From Halieaceae bacterium (GTDB taxonomy: Bacteria > Pseudomonadota > Gammaproteobacteria > Pseudomonadales > Halieaceae), in NCBI GenBank assembly GCA_002691565.1, contig NZIH01000019.1:1-6796 (forward strand): DNA of 6,796 nucleotides, read 5' to 3'. A program made the translations under genes and the position numbers. The notes beneath the pieces were generated by a model. That model searched no databases and had not been told where the DNA came from. It saw only the letters and a program-made list of their open reading frames with translations. Every line of letters begins with the position of its first letter. Positions within the stretch are counted from its first letter, which is position 1. Below are positions 1-5,779 of the stretch, in pieces.

Positions 1-3000
1 GATTGCGGGATCACCGTGCAACGGTCTACCGTCCTCGTGTGATCGCATCACGCCATAGCCAAGCTGATACTCGGGTATTGGTGTAATACCGGGGAAGAAG
101 CTTGCTCCCATGGGCAGTAGCTTGCCATCATCGATAAGCGCTGCACGCTCTTCGGGAGAGGCATCAGGCTGCACGTCTGTGGGTTTGGGCGGCAGCGGTG
201 CACTTCGCTTCTCAAGGAATGCGGAGATGCCTTCGGGACCGCACTCTGGATCACAGACGCCTTGCGCAAACAACTCAGCCTCGCGTCGGAGACCGACTGC
301 CTGACCATCGCGGGCGCCGGTGAGCATCGCATCAATGATGAAATCGACTGGCTTGTTCCGGCCGCTGGCACGGATTTGCTTAAGCGCGAGGGCTACGCCC
401 GGATGATTCAGTAGTGATTCATCGATTGCGACAGACTGCTCGCGCTGATCCTTAAGCTTCTTACGCCGCGCCATGGATACCTTTAGGGCGTCGCCACCTG
501 CGAAATGGTCTCTCAGCGCAGCCATGGCGGCTTCGACCGTCGAGAGCCCTTCGGTCGTCACAATGTCATCGATAAGCCCAATCTCAAGGGCTGTATCTGC
601 ATCGATCGTACGACCATCGAGCATCATCCGCAGTGCCTGTGCAGCACCATCAACACCGTGCGCGTTATAGAGTTTGCGCGTCAAACGTTGCGTTCCGCCA
701 TAGCCAGGAAGCAGGTTCAGATTGATTTCTGGTTGGCCGAATTCGGCGTGCTTGGCCGCAATGACGTGCGAGCAGGCGAGTACCAATTCGTTACCGCCTC
801 CCAGTGCTGGCCCGTTAACCGCCGCAATGATGGGAATATCCAGATTCTCAAGCGTAGCGAAGGCCGTCTGGGCGGCGTTCGGTAAGGTTTGAGCAGACTC
901 CAAGTCGCCTTTCTCACCAATTTTCAGCAGCTCTTTAACGTCTGCACCCGCTACGAAAGTATTTCGGGCGCCCGTCACGACCATAGCCGATAGGTCGTCC
1001 TGGTGAGCTAGCTGCGTCAGCGCAGTATGCAGCTCGTCCAAGGTTCGTTCGCTCAATGCGTTCACAGGTGGGCTACTAATAACGACCAAAGCCACTAAGC
1101 GGCCCGGAGCGATTTCGTGGGTCTCAACGCGGAGGTAACGCCACGTTTGAACGACCCGTCGCGCCTCGGTCAAACGACCAAAGTCCTTCCACTGGGCGAC
1201 TGCCGTGCGGATTTCATCGACGGATTCAGGGTTTTTGAGGGTCGAGATATCGCCTAGCGGTTGGTCGAGCAAGATAGATCGAAGTGTTCGCCGCATGTAC
1301 TTTCCGGAACGTGTTTCCGGGAAAGCCGATACGACAAGGAAGTCTGAAGGCACTGCTGTAGCACCTTTCTCCGAACGCACCAGCGATTGCAATCGTGCTA
1401 AATCATCATCGGAGAGCTTTCGGCCTGCAGCCGCCACAAGGAATGCGACCGGCGTCTCGCCTTTTTCGTCGTGCGGCGCACCGACCACTACGACGTTACC
1501 CACGGGGGAATCTTCCCGCAGCGTCTTGTCGCGAAGTATGGCGCCTTCAATTTCCTCGGTGCCGATTCGGTGCCCCGATACGTTGATAACGTCATCGGAG
1601 CGTCCATGTAGCGTAAATGCACCATCATCGTGCTGGCGTGCATAGTCTCCCTGGGTATAGGTCAGTTCACCGCCCCAACGGTTGAAGTAGACCTCACTGA
1701 AACGGTCAATGTCTCCGCGCCAGTTATCGTCAAACAGATTGTCAGCGTCGCCCCAAAGGGTGCGTGCCAGATAAGGGTAGGGACGTGTTATAACGAGCTC
1801 GCCTTTTTCACCCGATTCCGCGGTTCGCCACGCCGTTACGGTGCCGTCATCAGCGGTTGTTTCGGCAATGCGTACTTCAGCTTGAATCCAGGGAAGCGAC
1901 CATGTCTTGGCATCGGCTGCGAGGGGCTTGTAGCCACCCCAGGGACAACTAAACACGATGCCGCCGTGCTCGGTTGCCCAGTAAGAGTTGATATAGTGTT
2001 TGCAGATGTTATCCATGGCAAATTGTTGGACTGCCGGCGATACCGGTTCAGCACAGAACGTGCCCACACGCAGTGTGGACATGTCAAAATCGGCCATTTC
2101 CCGAGCACTTGCCGGGTCCGTCATGACTGCCTTCAGGAAGGTTGAGCCCGCCTTAAACAAGGTGACCTTGTAGCGCTCAATAATCGAGGAGAACCGACCG
2201 GCATGAGGGAACAATGGCGAGCCCTCAGCAATGACAGTCGTCATGCCTTGCACCAAGGGTGCGGCAATCAAATAGCTTTGACCTGTAATCCAGCCTGGGT
2301 CACCAATGACGTAAAGGGTGTCATCTTCCGTTGCGTTGAACACGGTGCGCATGGTGTGGCTAACACCGCTCAGCCAGCTGCCATGTGTGTGCACTACACC
2401 TTTTGGCTTGCCCGTCGATCCAGATGTGTAAATGATAAACAGCGGGAAGTTGGAGTCGACGCTCTCAACAGGCAGTACTGCGTTGAGTTTAGCCCACAAA
2501 GCGGCCGGATCTTCGGAAGCGAGGGCGCCGAAGTCGGAAACACCGAGGTGTTTTGCAATCGTCGCCTTGGCGTTGACGACAAGATCGTTCGACCATCGAT
2601 CACGCGCATGTTCGACTACTTCTTGGCCTGTGTACTCGACGACAATGACGTTTTCTACGTTGTGCTTCGCGTCCGCGAGTTGTCGGGCCACCGCCGTTCG
2701 CAGCTCCGCGGTCAATTCTGGTGCTATCGCGTTCTGACTGGCCAATGAGGCGCCAAGCTCACGCATCACATCCGACCTTTCCAGGGTTATTTCGCTCCCC
2801 AGAGCGTTATGGACGTCGCTATACAGCGTGTCTGCTAAGTCGCCCAGATCATAGGTTGCCAGTACTGCTTTCAGCGTGGCAAGCGCGGTCTCTCTTGGGA
2901 TGTAGTTATCGAGTGCCGGGTCAGCATAGGTTCCCTTGTAACCCACACTCTCTGCATTTCGGTAGCCGCCGTCCGCGGTGATGACCAGCTTTGCTCCCGC

Positions 3001-3636
3001 ATCGTGGATACGGTCGGACAGGGTTTTCGCCGAGAAACCACCGAAGACAGGGGTGTAGACCACGCCCATACGCTGGGCCGCGAGCATGTAAAAAACTTGC
3101 TCGGGAATGTTGGGTAAGTTGAAGGCAATACGATCGCCCTTGGCTAAGCCCAGATCGCGGAGCACCTGCATGCGCGCAATAACCTCTTCAAAGACCTGTC
3201 GGTAACTGAAGTGCTGCTCGGTAACGGGGCCGCCTCGGCCGTTATTCTTCGACGGGTCCCATCGGTCACCCTCAAAAATAATGGCTGTCTTATCGGCTCT
3301 TCCGAGCAGGAGGTGTCGGTCTACGAGATTAAAACAAGCGTTGGTTTGTCCGCCCGTGAACCATTTGAAGTAGGGCGCTGCCGACTCATCCAAAACAGAG
3401 GTCCAGGGTGTCCAGCAGTCTGCTTCAATGCCGGTGGACTCACCGCGAGAGTCCCAGCCCACCCAGCCATTTTCGTCTTCTCGGGAAAGCCAAGCACCGC
3501 AGGATGGATGCTGCCAATGAATCTCGCGTGAGGCGACCTGGGCATGGAAATCATCCGCGGTGCTATTGATGTGATTTCTAAGCGCATCCTCATCTGACTG
3601 AGACGCAACTACGCCCCAGGTACGGTCATCGCTCAT
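1..3636 (-). CDS. pcs: Propionyl-CoA synthase, trifunctional (partial: C-terminal reductase domain lies beyond the left edge)
   Basis: Pcs activates 3-hydroxypropionate to its CoA ester with ATP, dehydrates it to acrylyl-CoA, and reduces that with NADPH to propionyl-CoA, all in one cytoplasmic polypeptide. I translated the minus strand from ATG at 3636 to the edge: 1212 codons in one frame with no stop. Residues about 1-820 are an Acs-type synthetase: P-loop YTSGSTGKPKG at 403-413, YWATEHGG at 552-559, GRSDDVINVSGHR at 678-690, and PETRSGK with the probable adenylation lysine K779. Residues about 833-1100 are a crotonase fold: oxyanion-hole motif FVAGAD at 894-899, GGGNE with E950, FGQPE with E970, and GYGGTQR at 978-984. 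Both catalytic glutamates of enoyl-CoA hydratases are present at the usual 20-residue spacing. Residues about 1175-1212 match, from memory, the linker and first strand of the Chloroflexus reductase domain. Known Pcs proteins are about 1820 residues, so roughly 600 are missing. AGGGAG lies 6 nt before the ATG. A plain acetyl-CoA synthetase next to a separate hydratase is excluded by the continuous frame. Confidence 0.95.
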   Translation of the reverse strand, partial: MSDDRTWGVVASQSDEDALRNHINSTADDFHAQVASREIHWQHPSCGAWLSREDENGWVGWDSRGESTGIEADCWTPWTSVLDESAAPYFKWFTGGQTNACFNLVDRHLLLGRADKTAIIFEGDRWDPSKNNGRGGPVTEQHFSYRQVFEEVIARMQVLRDLGLAKGDRIAFNLPNIPEQVFYMLAAQRMGVVYTPVFGGFSAKTLSDRIHDAGAKLVITADGGYRNAESVGYKGTYADPALDNYIPRETALATLKAVLATYDLGDLADTLYSDVHNALGSEITLERSDVMRELGASLASQNAIAPELTAELRTAVARQLADAKHNVENVIVVEYTGQEVVEHARDRWSNDLVVNAKATIAKHLGVSDFGALASEDPAALWAKLNAVLPVESVDSNFPLFIIYTSGSTGKPKGVVHTHGSWLSGVSHTMRTVFNATEDDTLYVIGDPGWITGQSYLIAAPLVQGMTTVIAEGSPLFPHAGRFSSIIERYKVTLFKAGSTFLKAVMTDPASAREMADFDMSTLRVGTFCAEPVSPAVQQFAMDNICKHYINSYWATEHGGIVFSCPWGGYKPLAADAKTWSLPWIQAEVRIAETTADDGTVTAWRTAESGEKGELVITRPYPYLARTLWGDADNLFDDNWRGDIDRFSEVYFNRWGGELTYTQGDYARQHDDGAFTLHGRSDDVINVSGHRIGTEEIEGAILRDKTLREDSPVGNVVVVGAPHDEKGETPVAFLVAAAGRKLSDDDLARLQSLVRSEKGATAVPSDFLVVSAFPETRSGKYMRRTLRSILLDQPLGDISTLKNPESVDEIRTAVAQWKDFGRLTEARRVVQTWRYLRVETHEIAPGRLVALVVISSPPVNALSERTLDELHTALTQLAHQDDLSAMVVTGARNTFVAGADVKELLKIGEKGDLESAQTLPNAAQTAFATLENLDIPIIAAVNGPALGGGNELVLACSHVIAAKHAEFGQPEINLNLLPGYGGTQRLTRKLYNAHGVDGAAQALRMMLDGRTIDADTALEIGLIDDIVTTEGLSTVEAAMAALRDHFAGGDALKVSMARRKKLKDQREQSVAIDESLLNHPGVALALKQIRASGRNKPVDFIIDAMLTGARDGQAVGLRREAELFAQGVCDPECGPEGISAFLEKRSAPLPPKPTDVQPDASPEERAALIDDGKLLPMGASFFPGITPIPEYQLGYGVMRSHEDGRPLHGDPAI

Positions 3637-3642
3637 GATATT

Positions 3643-3648
3643 CTCCCT
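3643..3648 (-). promoter_or_regulatory. Ribosome binding site of pcs
   Basis: On the minus strand AGGGAG, within GAGGGAGAA, sits 6 nt before the ATG at 3636. It supports this ATG, and the protein read from it begins with the N-terminal region expected of Pcs ahead of the synthetase domain. Confidence 0.75.
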
Positions 3649-3725
3649 CTCGAAAAATCGCCTGCGGAGGGGGGAAATAAGATGGTGCCGGTACGGTTGT
3701 CCTTGTGTCCGTAACGACCATTCCC

Positions 3726-3763
3726 ATCAAGCTCCGGCGCGCCGGTTCTCCCCACCGCTTGAT
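3726..3763. promoter_or_regulatory. Nested inverted repeats upstream of pcs (candidate operator or cruciform)
   Basis: Arms ATCAAGC (3726-3732) and GCTTGAT (3757-3763) are exact reverse complements. Between them lies a perfect 12-bp palindrome, CCGGCGCGCCGG, at 3734-3745. The element is about 90-127 bp before the pcs start, in the gap between the dehydratase gene and pcs. No run of T follows it on either strand, so it does not look like an intrinsic terminator. A regulator binding site is one reading, and an RNA hairpin in the pcs leader is another. The sequence shows the symmetry only; the role is inferred. Confidence 0.4.
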
Positions 3764-3796
3764 TACGCTGAAGATACGGCGGTCAAAGTCTCGTAG

Positions 3797-3814
3797 ATCA
3801 CCAAAATTGGTAAT
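3797..3814. promoter_or_regulatory. 18-bp imperfect palindrome upstream of pcs (candidate operator)
   Basis: The plus strand reads ATCACCAAAATTGGTAAT: 8-bp arms with 7 of 8 positions symmetric around a 2-bp centre, and a perfect ACCAA-AA-TTGGT core. It lies in the 207-bp gap, about 30 bp after the dehydratase stop codon and 160 bp before pcs. Its AT-rich character and symmetry fit a dimeric repressor or activator site. I cannot assign a regulator family, and I find no convincing -35/-10 pair placed beside it. Confidence 0.35.
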
Positions 3815-3843
3815 TTGACACAGGCTTAATAGCAGGTATTTAC

Positions 3844-4818
3844 TCAGCTAATAGTCAGTGCTTTTGTGAACATGGCCTCGTCGACGTTGCCGCCGGAGAT
3901 GATGACAAGAAGATCATCGGATGGTGGGAGATCCTGTGCGAATAAAGCGGCGGCAAGTGCGACGGCTCCACCTGGTTCAGTCACAAGTTTGAGGGTGTCG
4001 AAAGCGTATCGCATTGCTCGCATTACTTGGGTATCGCTGACAGCGTATCCTCCGCCGGCCAATGCCTTGAGTATCGGGAACGTGAGTTCACCGGGTGAAG
4101 GAGTGACAATCGCGTCGCAAATTGATCCTTGCTCGGTTTCATTCGCGACACGCTTTCCCAGAGAGAGCGATCGAGCAGTATCGTCGAAACCCTCCGGCTC
4201 AACCGTGTAAAGGGTCACATCGGGATGTGTGGCCGCCATGGCCGTTGCGATTCCTGCACTCAAGCCTCCGCCACCGCAGCAGCATAAAACGGCCGAGACA
4301 GACAGCCCCAGCTCAGCGATTTGATCAGATAATTCAAGGCCTACTGTGCCCTGGCCGGCTATGACCGCGGGATCATCATAGGGTTTAATCAACGTCAGTC
4401 CGTGTTTCTTCGCCAGGTCTGCTCCGATGTCTTCTCGGCTTTCCACCCCTCGCTCGTAGTGAACGACGTCAGCGCCGTAGGCTCGTGTGTTCGCGACTTT
4501 GTTCGCTGGCGCATCGTGCGGCATGACGATTGTGGCACGGGTCTTAAACAACGTTGCGGCTAGGGCAATTCCCTGCGCATGATTGCCGGATGAATAGGCA
4601 ATAACCCCTCGGCTACGCGCCTCGTCCGACAGCGTACTAATCGCACTGCAGGCGCCACGAAATTTGAAGCTCCCGGTTATTTGCAAGGGCTCGGCTTTTA
4701 GCCACAGCCGGCGACCGGCGATCGCATCCAGACGAGGCGAATTCAGTAGCGGCGTTTTGGCAATCAGGTGTGCTATGCGCCCATGAGCCTCCTCAATGTC
4801 GGTAAAATTCACTGCCAC
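3844..4818 (-). CDS. Threonine/serine dehydratase-family PLP enzyme (fold type II, no ACT domain)
   Basis: This 324-residue cytoplasmic enzyme belongs to the threonine dehydratase / serine racemase family. The likely reaction is PLP-dependent deamination of L-threonine to 2-oxobutyrate and ammonia, or of serine to pyruvate. Visible motifs in order: GSFKFRGA with the Schiff-base lysine K52, SSGNHAQG at 76-83 (substrate and PLP contacts), the glycine loop GGGG at 182-185 that binds the PLP phosphate, and SGGNVD at 308-313, whose serine contacts the pyridine nitrogen. The length is that of catabolic threonine dehydratases and serine racemases. The protein ends right after the catalytic domain, so the C-terminal ACT-like domain that gives isoleucine feedback in biosynthetic IlvA is absent. 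The start is GTG at 4818, supported by a good ribosome site and by family-typical N-terminal sequence. The gene is upstream of pcs on the same strand, separated by 207 bp, and divergent from the gene at 4892. Serine racemase and threo-3-hydroxyaspartate ammonia-lyase are alternatives that sequence alone does not exclude. Confidence 0.9.
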   Translation of the reverse strand: MAVNFTDIEEAHGRIAHLIAKTPLLNSPRLDAIAGRRLWLKAEPLQITGSFKFRGACSAISTLSDEARSRGVIAYSSGNHAQGIALAATLFKTRATIVMPHDAPANKVANTRAYGADVVHYERGVESREDIGADLAKKHGLTLIKPYDDPAVIAGQGTVGLELSDQIAELGLSVSAVLCCCGGGGLSAGIATAMAATHPDVTLYTVEPEGFDDTARSLSLGKRVANETEQGSICDAIVTPSPGELTFPILKALAGGGYAVSDTQVMRAMRYAFDTLKLVTEPGGAVALAAALFAQDLPPSDDLLVIISGGNVDEAMFTKALTIS

Positions 4819-4823
4819 AACAT

Positions 4824-4829
4824 CACCTC
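4824..4829 (-). promoter_or_regulatory. Ribosome binding site deciding the GTG start of the dehydratase
   Basis: GAGGTG on the minus strand ends 5 nt before the GTG at 4818. The only nearby ATG, 5 nt upstream of that GTG, is out of frame and overlaps the ribosome site. GTG is therefore the best start. Confidence 0.6.
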
Positions 4830-4846
4830 ACATTGATCCAGCCGCC

Positions 4847-4852
4847 ATTATA
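4847..4852 (-). promoter_or_regulatory. Candidate -10 box of the dehydratase gene
   Basis: The minus strand has a perfect TATAAT 28 nt before the GTG start, which would give a leader of about 22 nt. The sequence 17-18 nt further upstream has no good TTGACA match, so if this is a promoter it may be weak or depend on an activator. Confidence 0.4.
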
Positions 4853-4862
4853 TTTCGAAATA
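4851..4862. promoter_or_regulatory. Palindrome TATTTCGAAATA in the divergent spacer (candidate operator)
   Basis: This perfect 12-bp palindrome lies in the 73-bp spacer between two divergently transcribed genes. It overlaps the last two bases of the candidate TATAAT box and extends into its spacer, where a bound repressor would block RNA polymerase. The symmetry is seen; the function is inferred. Confidence 0.3.
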
Positions 4863-4891
4863 ATACCAATACATAGGGTGGGGCGAGCGCA

Positions 4892-5326
4892 GTGTTGGAA
4901 TTTGTACAGCACGACGGGGGGCGAGAAGAAGCCGGTTTTCGTGGCCGCGCGGACTGCGTTGTTCGTGCGATATGCCTTACAACGGGTGAGTCGTACAACC
5001 ACGTTCGTCAGGACCTGTCGTACCTTCAAAAAAAGATGACCGGTGGCCTCTATCCTTCGATATCAGATGGCGTGATGACGCCGGTTCACTATCTCTACCT
5101 CACAGGAAAAGGTTGGGAGCTGACGCTCACTAAAAATGCCTACCTTCCTCAAATCCCACGCGATGGTCATTTTATTGCGGTCATACCCCGCCATGTCATG
5201 GCTGTTCGGCATGGCACGGTGTGGGATGCTTGGGATTCTCGCTTTAGCCGAAAAACAAAGAGCGGTTACCCGCGATTACTAGGCTATTACGCTCCGCCGG
5301 CGGCCTCGGTAAAACCTGCGGCTTGA
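4892..5326 (+). CDS. Small uncharacterised protein, possibly papain-like (Cys-His-Asp)
   Basis: I do not recognise a named family for this 144-residue protein. It has no signal peptide and no membrane segment. The pattern recalls short phage- and bacteria-encoded proteins thought to have a C39/papain-like cysteine-protease fold. These have a DCxxRA motif at a helix start (here DCVVRAI, C22, residues 21-27), then a middle segment. They end with a G-H-F-I-A-V strand pair and a histidine followed by a V-x-D-x-W-D motif (here H101, VWDAWDS at 110-116, D112 and D115). A Cys22-His101-Asp112/115 triad is therefore possible but unproven. The start is taken as GTG at 4892, because an in-frame TAG at 4874-4876 closes the frame upstream. 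The ribosome site is weak, so the exact start is uncertain. The gene is divergent from the dehydratase and convergent with ycgN, its stop directly abutting the ycgN stop. Coding status rests on the open frame, its fit in the gap and the motif pattern. Confidence 0.72.
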   Translation: MLEFVQHDGGREEAGFRGRADCVVRAICLTTGESYNHVRQDLSYLQKKMTGGLYPSISDGVMTPVHYLYLTGKGWELTLTKNAYLPQIPRDGHFIAVIPRHVMAVRHGTVWDAWDSRFSRKTKSGYPRLLGYYAPPAASVKPAA

Positions 5327-5776
5327 TCAGGCATCGATCCATCGAATGATGTAATCCTCAAGGTCATCCTCTGCTACCTCGGTCTCAGAAACAACACGAC
5401 CGCGAATACGATGGAGATCTTTGAATACGGTCGAGATATGACCGCTGATCAGGGGATGCCAGTCGGGAAGGGGTTTGGATTCTGAACGAAGCCTGTAGGC
5501 GCAACTCGACGGTAGCCACTTCATTTCCGATGCGGACATTTTTCTGACATCCATACAGTCCGGCACTCGTGAAAAACGCCGCTCGTAGTCAGAGCAGTCG
5601 CCTGACTTCATATCCAGCAATCTGCAGGCGACGCGTGTGTAAAAAACCTCATTGGTATCCTCATCCTGCAATTTGTGCAGGCAGCATTTCCCGCAACCGT
5701 CGCATAACAACTCCCATTCCTGAGTGTTCAGCTCTTCCAGTGGAGTCGTATTCCAGTAGTCTGGTGTTCGATTCAT
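5327..5776 (-). CDS. ycgN: YcgN-family (UPF0260) cysteine-cluster protein
   Basis: At 149 residues this protein is close in length to E. coli YcgN (about 153), and its layout matches from end to end. It has an N-terminal FW/YW-containing segment, then EWELLCDGCGKCCLHKL (cysteines 25, 28, 31, 32), then a VACRLLD segment (C51), CSDYERRF (C61), PDC (C74), and WLPSSCAYRL (C92) followed by a conserved PLPDWHPL segment. The cysteine pattern fits the YkgJ-like putative Fe-S or zinc-binding proteins. The exact function of YcgN is not established. One cysteine that I recall from E. coli YcgN, in its KTCQC segment, is replaced here (KSGDC), so C61 remains without its neighbour. The ATG at 5776 lies 3 nt after the stop of the upstream dehydrogenase-GFA gene, and no strong ribosome site precedes it, so translation is probably coupled. 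The stop meets the convergent gene's stop with no gap. Confidence 0.93.
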   Translation of the reverse strand: MNRTPDYWNTTPLEELNTQEWELLCDGCGKCCLHKLQDEDTNEVFYTRVACRLLDMKSGDCSDYERRFSRVPDCMDVRKMSASEMKWLPSSCAYRLRSESKPLPDWHPLISGHISTVFKDLHRIRGRVVSETEVAEDDLEDYIIRWIDA

Positions 5777-5779
5777 TGT

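Noticed and set aside
505..2748. Several plus-strand open frames of 100-180 codons across the pcs region (for example 1630-2145 and 2203-2748)
   Set aside because: They lie opposite the continuous pcs frame, whose motifs are unmistakable. Their translations show no recognisable domain and are antisense shadows.
1..3636. A broken or frameshifted pcs, or two separate genes (acs and an enoyl-CoA hydratase)
   Set aside because: Translating every 60-base line on the minus strand gave one frame with no stop from 3636 to position 1. The linker between domains is continuous, so the gene is intact within the window and cut only by the edge.
3726..3763. Intrinsic terminator of the dehydratase gene
   Set aside because: The inverted repeats are GC-rich but have no following T run on the minus strand, and they lie more than 80 bp after the stop codon. 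A regulatory symmetry is the better reading.
3815..3842. Plus-strand promoter made of TTGACA at 3815-3820 and TATTTA at 3837-3842
   Set aside because: The -35 is perfect, but the -10 matches only half the consensus. It would drive transcription antisense to the dehydratase with no gene behind it. Probably chance.
4833..5039. A 68-codon plus-strand frame and a 68-codon minus-strand frame overlapping the start of the gene at 4892
   Set aside because: Neither shows a recognisable pattern, while the overlapping 144-codon frame has a coherent motif set and runs exactly to the ycgN junction.
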